IMG/VR virus record: IMGVR_UViG_3300010885_066018 | Coordinates: 1-27,926 of that record | Direction: 5' to 3' (one strand) | DNA from: a virus | DNA: 27,926 bases | Shown: one piece after another, positions 21,625 through 27,926 of the stretch | Position numbering within the stretch: the first letter of the stretch is position 1 | How the letters are laid out: each line of letters starts with the position of its first letter | Translations under genes and position numbers: made by a program | The notes under the pieces: generated by a model | The model's input: the letters and a program-made list of their open reading frames with translations, nothing else | The model's database searches: none | What the model was told of the DNA's origin: nothing

Positions 21625-21740
21625 TTGCTGACTATGTTGAAGAAGAGATTTGCATGATTACCGGGTCAATGATTCGCCGTATGCGATATGAAAAATGGCG
21701 ATACAATAATCATGAGGAAGCAACTGAAGAAGGAACCTAA
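21567..21740 (+). CDS. Small acidic hypothetical protein
   Basis: 57 residues: MEAPKSKEYEQGWNDAFDVI, DYVEEEICMITGSMIRRMRY, ending EEATEEGT. Excellent GGGGAGG site 7 nt upstream and 58-nt overlap with the HTH gene. YEQGWNDAFD resembles the start of many tiny phage proteins. Its stop overlaps by 4 nt the convergent minus-strand gene. Function unknown. Confidence 0.65.
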   Translation: MEAPKSKEYEQGWNDAFDVIADYVEEEICMITGSMIRRMRYEKWRYNNHEEATEEGT

Positions 21741-21865
21741 TGCAATATTTCTTCAGACGCAGGCGTTATATAGTTTTTGTCAAAACTTTCTTTTTGAATC
21801 TCTAGCCCGATCAGGAACAAGAGAAGAGCAGCAAACCACAGCAATATTGCCGTGATTGCCTTCAT
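21737..21865 (-). CDS. 42-residue single-span membrane protein
   Basis: The minus-strand ATG at 21865 overlaps the 21862 gene stop (ATGA). MKAITAILLWFAALLLFLIG LEIQ then KESFDKNYITPASEEILH: one hydrophobic helix of about 18 residues, then a short acidic/helical domain outside. A GCGGAAAG site precedes it. Membrane anchor plus soluble tail is the layout of small phage inner-membrane proteins such as i-spanins, but the tail (20 residues) is too short for a canonical spanin. Confidence 0.6.
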   Translation of the reverse strand: MKAITAILLWFAALLLFLIGLEIQKESFDKNYITPASEEILH

Positions 21866-22095
21866 TGCTTTCCGCCCGTTACCGCAGTTAGATCTCCCGT
21901 TGGAAGCGTTTTAAAAGAACGACGAATTGCCGCCAGCATGAGGAGGCATTCTTTTTTGGCTTCCTCATTGTGAATGTGGTCAACAAGCGCGACTAATTTT
22001 GTAAAGCTTGCGGCGCGTGCAGCGACCGGGTCTAACGGCGGCTCTTCAAAATCAGGAACCTCTATGTCCGAATAATCTTCATCATCATCGCGCAT
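21862..22095 (-). CDS. Small acidic hypothetical protein
   Basis: 77 residues. Acidic, Pro-rich N-terminus (MRDDDEDYSDIEVPDFEEPP) then a helical domain ASFTKLVALVDHIHNEEAKK and CLLMLAAIRRSFKTLPTGD. AGGAG lies upstream. It follows the phosphoesterase by 21 nt, so they are one operon, and it couples to the membrane protein downstream. Function unknown. Confidence 0.65.
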   Translation of the reverse strand: MRDDDEDYSDIEVPDFEEPPLDPVAARAASFTKLVALVDHIHNEEAKKECLLMLAAIRRSFKTLPTGDLTAVTGGKQ

Positions 22096-22116
22096 AGAAA
22101 GCTCCTAGTTGGTCAT

Positions 22117-23415
22117 TTACGACGACCGTCCCGCGCAGATCGTGCCTTCACTGGGATCGCCGACAAGGATCTTCCAGCGGCGTGCCACACCGTGGATAGG
22201 ATGAACACTAAGAAGCCATTGGCTAGGAGGGCTAGAGCGCATACGACCAGATCGCGAATATTCGCTGGGTCCCGATAGGCAACCATTGGCAAATCCTTGC
22301 TCGAGCTCGCAGCTCGTGTGAAAATGGCCAACAATCACATAGTCTACCACGATTTGCTCGGCGGCATAGTCTTGAATTACCCGCTGCATTCCCCTCGCAA
22401 TTGTAGCCACAGGGCCAACCATGCCCATGCCGCCTCGAGAGCCAATCCTATCCCCGTGCGTAAACAAGAAGTTCCACCCGCAAATATTGATTAATGCATC
22501 TCCAGAAGCCGGCGCTGTAAAGGTAATTTGTTTTGTTCCCTTCGCGACAAACCAGCGTTCCACAAGCCACGCCACGAGCGTGTCGTAAGAATTAACGACG
22601 AAGCCCTTTGATTCGGGCTTCCTGGTTGTGCGTCCGTGATTGCCGGGGATAGATACCACGCGAATTTCACAATCAAATGACTGAACAAGGAGCTCGATGC
22701 CGGAGATTAAATAAGTAGCAAGTTCTTTAACTGCCGGAATTGCGAGCAAGTCATTTGACTTGGCAAGCTCATCGTGGATCTCGCCGCTGATAAGGTCTCC
22801 GCCAAGAACAACGTAAATGACACCCGGAGGAGGGCCAGACCAATGCACCGTCCCCATCTTTACAACGCCCTGGAAAAGGCGCTTGAGACGATCGCCGCAG
22901 ATCTTCTTATCAAATGAGTTTCTTCCGCCCATTTGATTCTTGTCAATCGTCTCGCCCATATGGACGTCCGATATCATTAAGATCAGACCTTCTTTTGGGC
23001 CCCTTTTAGAGCCCGTAGGAGGCGACCAAGGCCGCGGCTCTAGTGGGGTAGCGGCGAGGCCTAAAATGCCTTCTCTGATGGCGTCTGAGCTAATCCTATT
23101 GCGCTCTGCGCTTGCAGCTCGGGATTCTGCCTTTGATAATTTGTCTTTTAATCGGCGAACAAGAATTGGGTCGGTATTGCCGTCTGCCAGGACTTGATCG
23201 TGATAGAGAGACCAATCAGGCTCTAGGCCGTATTCAGTTCTTGCTTGTTTCAGCTTCCTGGACATTACAGTTCGATGTATGCCAAGATATTTGCACGCCG
23301 TCGCTGACGCTAGTCTCTGCCTACTTAGACATTTATGCCCGTCAGGATGGTCACCCTTCTTTAACGCATCCTCTATGAGCGCGATAATTTCTTCTGCTTC
23401 GGCTCTTGATATCAT
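22117..23415 (-). CDS. Calcineurin-like metallophosphoesterase with N-terminal DNA-binding segment
   Basis: 432 residues from ATG 23415. Chosen over ATG 23499 because AAGGA lies 6 nt before it, while the distal ATG overlaps a predicted -10 box (23498-23503). Metal-binding motifs: SDVHMGE (149-155), GGDLISGEIHDE (205-216), GNHGR (258-262), THGD (319-322), GHFHT (363-367). N-terminus RLASATACKYLGIHRTVMSRK (about 34-54) looks like a Fis-type helix-turn-helix. Phage relatives are called serine/threonine phosphatases, but many such enzymes act on nucleic acids (Mre11, SbcD); the HTH favours a DNA substrate. Confidence 0.88.
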   Translation of the reverse strand: MISRAEAEEIIALIEDALKKGDHPDGHKCLSRQRLASATACKYLGIHRTVMSRKLKQARTEYGLEPDWSLYHDQVLADGNTDPILVRRLKDKLSKAESRAASAERNRISSDAIREGILGLAATPLEPRPWSPPTGSKRGPKEGLILMISDVHMGETIDKNQMGGRNSFDKKICGDRLKRLFQGVVKMGTVHWSGPPPGVIYVVLGGDLISGEIHDELAKSNDLLAIPAVKELATYLISGIELLVQSFDCEIRVVSIPGNHGRTTRKPESKGFVVNSYDTLVAWLVERWFVAKGTKQITFTAPASGDALINICGWNFLFTHGDRIGSRGGMGMVGPVATIARGMQRVIQDYAAEQIVVDYVIVGHFHTSCELEQGFANGCLSGPSEYSRSGRMRSSPPSQWLLSVHPIHGVARRWKILVGDPSEGTICAGRSS

Positions 23416-23458
23416 CGCAAATCCTTGCAATGGTATGTGCGCAATCCGTAATTCGCAT

Positions 23459-23525
23459 AAACGATTTTTATAATCGTTTTGTGTCAATAGGTTATGCATT
23501 TTACATTAATATTGAAATAACTCAA
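23459..23525 (-). promoter_or_regulatory. Promoter and operator of the phosphoesterase operon
   Basis: Minus-strand -35 TTGAGT (23525-23520), 16-nt spacer, -10 TAAAAT (23503-23498). The leader holds an 8-bp inverted repeat AAACGATT/AATCGTTT (23459-23466, 23472-23479) with a 5-nt loop. Rightward, TTGTGT (23479-23484) and TACATT (23502-23507), 17 nt apart, may drive the GcrA gene. The regions overlap, so the two genes could be controlled together. Confidence 0.55.
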
Positions 23526-23535
23526 GGAATATCCA

Positions 23536-24000
23536 ATGATTACTAAAGAGCAGAAAACCATAATCGTCGATTTATGGAATAAAGGTTACGACGGAACGAA
23601 GATTGCCGACGCTTTATGCTTAACAAGAAACACAGTTCTTGGCACAGTTCATCGCTTACGCAAGCAGGGCATTCCTCTTGAAGAGAGAAAAGGAATGACT
23701 GGATTTAAAGTAAAGAAAGCGCGACCTTTAATTATTCGTAAACCTAGAAACGTCGTTCGCAAAGTAGCGACAAAAGTAGTTTTGATTGAGCCAGTCGTTA
23801 AAGCCGATCATAGACAGCCAACAAACCTCATGGGATTAAAATATAATTCATGCAGGTTTATTATTGAGCAAGGAAATGTAGAAACAACCAAATATTGCAA
23901 CGCTAAAATCGATCGCAACTCATATTGCGCAGAACATTATAAGCTTTGTTATGTTCCGCCACGCAGGTCTATTGAAGGAATGATATCTGCTGGTAAATAA
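23536..24000 (+). CDS. gcrA: GcrA-like cell-cycle regulator
   Basis: 154 residues. N-terminal HTH: TIIVDLWNKGYDGTKIADAL then TRNTVLGTVHRL (30-41), the GcrA signature. Basic linker (50-85). C-terminal cysteine module LKYNSCRFI (Cys106), KYCNAK (Cys121), YCAEHY (Cys131, His134), equal to the GcrA end that contacts sigma-70. In Caulobacter, GcrA is a sigma-70 cofactor at promoters methylated by CcrM at GANTC. AAGGA upstream. Shorter than chromosomal GcrA (about 170) and more Lys/Arg-rich. Divergent from the phosphoesterase, single gene with terminator after it. A phage copy may redirect host RNA polymerase. Confidence 0.92.
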   Translation: MITKEQKTIIVDLWNKGYDGTKIADALCLTRNTVLGTVHRLRKQGIPLEERKGMTGFKVKKARPLIIRKPRNVVRKVATKVVLIEPVVKADHRQPTNLMGLKYNSCRFIIEQGNVETTKYCNAKIDRNSYCAEHYKLCYVPPRRSIEGMISAGK

Positions 24001-24038
24001 GACGGCCTAATTTAAACGAATAAATCGCTACAAGAATC

Positions 24039-24064
24039 ATGACGGCGAAACGTATTGCCGTCAT
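24039..24064. terminator. Bidirectional stem-loop between gcrA and tail genes
   Basis: 8-bp perfect stem ATGACGGC/GCCGTCAT with a 10-nt loop, followed rightward by TATTATAT. It lies between two convergent genes (gcrA stop at 24000, tail-tip stop at 24091). The T tracts are interrupted, so efficiency is uncertain. Confidence 0.5.
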
Positions 24065-24090
24065 TATTATATAATGATGATCAGGACGCA

Positions 24091-24741
24091 TCATGTCCAG
24101 GATATGCTCACTGAGCCATTAGCGCCGCCCGTTCCGCCACTGCTCCTGTTCCAGCAATTACAGGCGCTAAAAAGTTTATACCAATTACACCCGCCAGTGC
24201 CTCCGCTGCCACCCGAGCCAACATTTACTAATATTGATGCTCCAGAAGGAGGGCCAGATCCGCCTTGAATTGGATTAGTATATGTCTGTGTTACTGTAGA
24301 TCCAGGTGTTGGACCCCCACCACCACCCGCGCCAGGACCACCTCCGGCAGAAACATATCCTCCGAAGGAGCTGGTTCCTCCAGAACCTCCAGATCCTCCA
24401 GAAGGATCACCCGTGCATCCATCTGCGTTTGATCCCGCAGACCCACCGCCACCGCCGCCGCCGCCTACACACGTAATCGTAATGGTATTATAAACTGGAA
24501 CGACTATTGTTTGGCTTGATCCATATCCTGCGCTGCCGCCTGTAATTTTTGATGTCGAATAAAATAAATCCATGGCAAAAGAATTGCCGGCAAGAGGAAA
24601 CTGATATGCCAAGCTATTTTTACCGGCATACACTCCTTGATAGGACGCCATGTCATTGCCATAGCCAAATTCGCTATTGATCGAGCGACCTGTCGCGCCG
24701 TCTGTTCCTAGCTGTAAAAAACCAGAAGCAGGGAGAGCCAT
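24091..24741 (-). CDS. Glycine-rich tail-tip / receptor-binding protein
   Basis: 216 residues. Starts MALPASGFLQLGTDGATGRS, the usual phage tail-tip N-terminus. After about residue 90 it becomes polyglycine-like (CVGGGGGGGG, GGSGGSGGTSSFGG, GAGGGGGPTPG), ending with GSGGTGGANGSVSISWT. Gly-rich sandwich domains at tail fibre ends bind the host surface in phages such as S16. Six cysteines near the tip (CTGD, CNWYKLFSACNCW) are uncommon and could be disulphide or metal bonded. Coupled by 1 nt to the fibre gene. Confidence 0.8.
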   Translation of the reverse strand: MALPASGFLQLGTDGATGRSINSEFGYGNDMASYQGVYAGKNSLAYQFPLAGNSFAMDLFYSTSKITGGSAGYGSSQTIVVPVYNTITITCVGGGGGGGGSAGSNADGCTGDPSGGSGGSGGTSSFGGYVSAGGGPGAGGGGGPTPGSTVTQTYTNPIQGGSGPPSGASILVNVGSGGSGGTGGCNWYKLFSACNCWNRSSGGTGGANGSVSISWT

Positions 24742-25568
24742 TATTTCTTCTCCAATTCTTCAACGCGATTAGATAATTCATTTATTGCGTTGACTAAAAC
24801 GCCAACAAGATTTTGGTAAGCAACTGCCAAATACCCAGACCCTTCATGCTCGATGACGCATTCAGGAACAGTCTCCTGCAATTCTTGGGCAATCAATCCA
24901 ACATATTTATTACCTTCTTTGTCTTCAAATCTTACGCCGCGCATGCGGTTAACAAGCGACAGTGCATCTTCAATAGTTTCGATATTATTTTTTAGGCGTT
25001 TATCAGAAAAAGCTGTAATATTGCCTGTTGCTGTGATTGTGCCGGTGACAGATAGATTAGGCGTTACGGCTGTTGGATCATAAGAAAGCTTCGTTACAGA
25101 TGCGCTCTGCAACGCCAGCGTGCCGTTATTTACAGAAAGATTGCCTGTGATCGTGCCGCCCGTTACGTTAAGCTTTTGATCAACGGCCTCAAAACATTCT
25201 GAGCCGTTACTGAAAACGATCGACGTATATCCATTTTTTACGCTAACAAGATTTGACCCCGTCAATACTTTGACGTTGACGTTATAGCCAGATCCGCCAA
25301 TCGTGTTGTTCGAAATAATCCAAAATCCACCATATGTGGCAGGTATCGTAACAGTTCCAGTTGCCGACAATGTGCCCGTTAAATTAACGCGCATGTTTTG
25401 TATGTCGGTGCTGTTCAAAGTATATGTATTTGTAGAAACAGCAGGCGTGATCGTTGTGCCAAAGCACTGATCAATAATTGTTGTGCTAAGATTAAGAGGC
25501 GTGTTCCAGTTCTGATCATTATAATCAGGACGGTTTAGCTGTTTATTTGTGGTCGGATTATTAGCCAT
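24741..25568 (-). CDS. Tail fibre with S74 intramolecular chaperone
   Basis: 275 residues. N-terminal half of beta repeats (NVTGGTITGNLSVNNGTLAL, LSVTGTITATGNITAFS), then the Peptidase_S74 domain: SDKRLKNNIETIEDAL (autocleavage expected before Asp of SDKRLK), YVGLIAQELQETVPECV, LAVAYQNLVGVLVNAI and a terminal coiled coil NELSNRVEELEKK. The chaperone trimerises the fibre and then removes itself. The short N-terminal MANNPTTNKQLNRPDYNDQNW is like the attachment part of podovirus fibres. 9 nt after the upstream gene. Confidence 0.93.
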   Translation of the reverse strand: MANNPTTNKQLNRPDYNDQNWNTPLNLSTTIIDQCFGTTITPAVSTNTYTLNSTDIQNMRVNLTGTLSATGTVTIPATYGGFWIISNNTIGGSGYNVNVKVLTGSNLVSVKNGYTSIVFSNGSECFEAVDQKLNVTGGTITGNLSVNNGTLALQSASVTKLSYDPTAVTPNLSVTGTITATGNITAFSDKRLKNNIETIEDALSLVNRMRGVRFEDKEGNKYVGLIAQELQETVPECVIEHEGSGYLAVAYQNLVGVLVNAINELSNRVEELEKK

Positions 25569-25577
25569 TTGTGCCTC

Positions 25578-27545
25578 TTATATATTCTCGTTTGCAACCT
25601 TTAGAGCCCGAACGACATGCTCATCAGGCTGCTCAAGAATTGATTCAGTCGACTTCTGACCTTCAGCTTTTGCACGCTCTACAGCCGCAATCAACATTTG
25701 AGACGTCATTCCGCGATTTACACGTCCACCTGTGGCGCGAGATACCTCAATTGGATTTTTTTCGCTAAACAAAGGCTCAACATTTTGCCGAGCTCGTTCT
25801 TCTTGATATGCAAGTGGCTGAACGTATGGCTCTGACTTAACTAGGCCCTTTGCAAGTCCAACGGCTCCCTTAACAACAGGCTTAGAAGACATCTCGCCTA
25901 ATGTGTATGACAAGCCTCTCTGAATGTCTGGCGATTGCATTGCCAGCTGACCGCCGAGCCCTGCAACACCTTCTAGTGCTGGTATAAACCTGCCCCCAGC
26001 GAGCGACCCAAAGATACCCGGCATAGCTTGTGCCGTGGTAATACCTTGAGCCATTGCAGCAGCGCCTGTTGCAGTAGGCTCATGAAGAGCAGAGCCTGCA
26101 GCCATGTAAGGAAGAGACGGGTCATATTCAGAAACATTCTCTATTAAAGAACGACCTTGTGGCGTTTTTTGATGTCTGGCAAATCTTGCCAAAGCTACGT
26201 TAGACCCAATATTGTCAGATCCTCCGAGGGCTGTAGTATCTTTTATTCCCTGCTTATAACCTTTGTATTTATCCATAAGATCAGAATAGCCGGGAGCATG
26301 CTGATCCATTGTATTCTTAACTGCATGATAAGCAGAAAGGACAGCATTTCTTTCCATAGGCGTTCTAGATGTCTCTGCGCGATCCCATAGTTCTTGCTTT
26401 AATTGGTCAAATCCACGCAAAGTATTAACTGGATTGTTCGCGTTTTGAGGAAGCGTTCTCTTTAATAAGTCTCTTTCTATGTCACCCAATACCGTATGGG
26501 CAGCTTGTGCAGATCCCATAGCAAATTTTGGATGCGGTAATTCAGTTGACCGATAATCATTAATTGCCTTGAAAACATCGCTGTAAGGCAGTGGATTATT
26601 AAACGTAGCAAGAAGATTTGTTTTTCCGGTTTTCCATTGATTAAATTCGTCAGCGTGCATCGCATCAACCGCATCATTTAATCTCTTAGAAAACTCACGA
26701 GAGTCTCCAGTTCCGGCAGCAAATCTCGAGAAGTCTGTTTTTTCAGGAGCACTTTCTGGAAGAGCTCCCGCTTTGTATGCCATTTCAAACGGATAATCGC
26801 CCACACCTGTTTGAGTTTTTCTTGATCTTTTATAAATAGCCTCAGCCGCGCTGCCTAAACCTTGGCCAGCTCCAATAATTGATCCAAGAGGATCTGAAAC
26901 TTTTTCTATTCCCCAGCCAGCAGCTCTAATTGGAGCCGCAGCAACTTTTCCAAGCGTGCCGGTTTTGCCAATTAAACGACCTGCAGCTCCTACTCCGCCA
27001 CCTATCGGCAGTGACGAAAGAACGGCATAAGGATCTTCCGCTACAAGCTGTTTAAGTTCGCCTTGATCACCTTGCATAGCTTTATATGCAGCTGTGTATG
27101 GCTTAACCATTTCGCCAAAGATGGCTTTTTCTTCAGCTAGTTTTTGAGGATCTTTTTCTTGATAAAGATATTTATTCCCAACATCTTCAAATCTTGTCCC
27201 CTTCAATGCCTCTCGCGCAGCTCCAATGCCGCCAAGTCCTGCGCTCTTTAGAACATGCATTGTTTCTGGATAATTATAGACCGCAGCAGGAATAGCTTTT
27301 AACGCTTGATATACGCCTGCTGGAAGGTTAGCTCCGCCGCTAGATAAGATTTCTTTCCAAGGAACCTTGGCATATTCAGCCGTTGTTGAGGGAGCCGCCT
27401 TGTTCCCATAGCCCTCAATGTATGGAGTTTGATAATCTTTAGGCAACTCTTGATATTGCCTGCTGGAAGTAGCTGGGACTTCCGCGTCCTCAGCTATTTT
27501 TGGCATTTCATATCCTTCTGGAAGCGACTCATATTTTATGGGCAT
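25578..27545 (-). CDS. Probable virion/ejection protein (conserved alphaproteobacterial phage C-terminus)
   Basis: 655 residues. Two copies of Y-x-x-LP-x-x-Y-x-x-P near the N-terminus (YESLPEGYEMP, YQELPKDYQTP). Hydrophobic Gly/Ala segments (LSSLPIGGGVGAAGRLIG; GTLGKVAAAPIRAAGWGIEK) at 185-225 could insert into membrane. The middle helical part has LLKRTLPQNANNPVNTLRGF and LKQELWDRAE. The end IEVSRATGGRVNRG...ESILEQPDEHVVRALKVANENI is a recurrent C-terminal signature of large phage virion proteins. Placed just before tail fibres. Podovirus-like internal proteins form the ejection channel; this is an inferred match. Confidence 0.7.
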   Translation of the reverse strand: MPIKYESLPEGYEMPKIAEDAEVPATSSRQYQELPKDYQTPYIEGYGNKAAPSTTAEYAKVPWKEILSSGGANLPAGVYQALKAIPAAVYNYPETMHVLKSAGLGGIGAAREALKGTRFEDVGNKYLYQEKDPQKLAEEKAIFGEMVKPYTAAYKAMQGDQGELKQLVAEDPYAVLSSLPIGGGVGAAGRLIGKTGTLGKVAAAPIRAAGWGIEKVSDPLGSIIGAGQGLGSAAEAIYKRSRKTQTGVGDYPFEMAYKAGALPESAPEKTDFSRFAAGTGDSREFSKRLNDAVDAMHADEFNQWKTGKTNLLATFNNPLPYSDVFKAINDYRSTELPHPKFAMGSAQAAHTVLGDIERDLLKRTLPQNANNPVNTLRGFDQLKQELWDRAETSRTPMERNAVLSAYHAVKNTMDQHAPGYSDLMDKYKGYKQGIKDTTALGGSDNIGSNVALARFARHQKTPQGRSLIENVSEYDPSLPYMAAGSALHEPTATGAAAMAQGITTAQAMPGIFGSLAGGRFIPALEGVAGLGGQLAMQSPDIQRGLSYTLGEMSSKPVVKGAVGLAKGLVKSEPYVQPLAYQEERARQNVEPLFSEKNPIEVSRATGGRVNRGMTSQMLIAAVERAKAEGQKSTESILEQPDEHVVRALKVANENI

Positions 27546-27926
27546 TATTGCGCGCCTTCCATAAGAAGCTTCGTTGTGCCTTCCCCATAAATTGGATCTA
27601 ACTTTACTCTATAATTCATACCGTATTTTTTTAATTCTTTTAAATGATCTGGATGAATAACAGATCTAACCGCCATTTGAGCATAACGCCAAGGCGGATT
27701 TAGCCGACTAAATTCAGTTTCCGCTTCTCTTACAGTTTTAAATTTACCGGCATAATCGTTTATAAATTCATTCCTATCTTTTTCATATTGAGCTGCTGCT
27801 TTTAATCCAGAAAGCAATCTCATATATCCCATTCTGGTGTTAGCCATAGATGGTGTGGCGACAACAGATTCTTGCACAATTGATGCAGCCGGATGTCCGC
27901 CAAATGTGTCTGCAGCAGATTGGCCA
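27545..27926 (-). CDS. C-terminal part of a protein cut by the right edge
   Basis: Open to the window edge. A GTG at 27877 could be read as a start, but the frame continues upstream without a stop (…ADTFGGHPAASIVQESV), so this is probably the end of a longer gene. Residues: ATPSMANTRMGYMRLLSGLK, KTVREAETEFSRLNPPWRYA, KKYGMNYRVKLDPIYGEGTT. Helical, basic, no membrane segment. Its stop overlaps the next start (TAATG), so it belongs to the same virion operon. Function unknown. Confidence 0.65.
   Translation of the reverse strand, partial: GQSAADTFGGHPAASIVQESVVATPSMANTRMGYMRLLSGLKAAAQYEKDRNEFINDYAGKFKTVREAETEFSRLNPPWRYAQMAVRSVIHPDHLKELKKYGMNYRVKLDPIYGEGTTKLLMEGAQ

Noticed and set aside
21740-21805. 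Plus-strand 21-codon frame (MQYFFRRRRYIVFVKTFFLNL) with AAGGA upstream
   Set aside because: Has a good ribosome-binding site but is antisense to the better supported 42-residue membrane protein coupled to the 21862 gene.
23415-23499. N-terminal 28-residue extension of the phosphoesterase
   Set aside because: The distal ATG has no ribosome-binding site and lies within a predicted -10 box.

Overview
This window is part of a tailed double-stranded DNA phage (Caudoviricetes) genome, free or as a prophage, that most likely infects an alphaproteobacterium. It encodes a recognisable packaging set (small and large terminase, portal), a large virion polyprotein-like gene, tail-tip proteins and a self-contained replication/recombination set. 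The host assignment rests on two proteins largely confined to Alphaproteobacteria: a GapR (DUF2312) nucleoid protein and a GcrA-type cell-cycle regulator. No integrase, tRNA, rRNA, CRISPR array or insertion sequence was seen. Major capsid, tail-tube and obvious endolysin genes are not in the window, and both ends are cut inside minus-strand reading frames.

Layout. 1-8.76 kb (minus strand): a promoter-proximal small Cys-containing protein, gapR, a terminator, a 46-residue lipoprotein, terS, a small protein, terL, a small protein, portal and the first 1,042 codons of a huge polyvalent virion protein that runs off the left edge. 8.8-10.95 kb (plus): an early operon of small genes driven by two promoters that carry the same palindromic operator between -35 and -10, and including a Cro/C1-like DNA-binding protein. 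11.1-15.8 kb (minus): the replication operon (GIY-YIG nuclease, RuvC-like resolvase, primase-polymerase/helicase, two small proteins, and a protein with an SSB-like C-terminal tip). A cluster of TACTTCCG repeats lies next to a very GC-rich block at 12.25-12.54 kb. 15.95-21.74 kb (plus): PD-(D/E)XK nuclease, SSB-like protein, several small proteins, an adenine methyltransferase, HTH proteins, small membrane peptides and a secreted lipoprotein. 21.74-23.4 kb (minus): a small membrane protein, an acidic protein and a calcineurin-like phosphoesterase. 23.5-24.0 kb (plus): GcrA homologue. 24.09-27.93 kb (minus): glycine-rich tail-tip protein, S74-chaperone tail fibre, a 655-residue probable virion/ejection protein, and the end of another protein.

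How it fits together. The structural genes leaving the left edge and those entering at the right edge run in the same direction, so on a circular map they could be one late operon whose middle (capsid, tail) lies outside this window. The divergent control regions at about 8.8, 15.9 and 23.5 kb separate early, replication and late blocks. GapR, GcrA and the N6-adenine methyltransferase together suggest that the phage interferes with host chromosome structure and the methylation-linked cell-cycle transcription circuit. The most unusual non-coding signal is the repeat cluster downstream of the primase-helicase, a candidate replication origin or multi-site operator.
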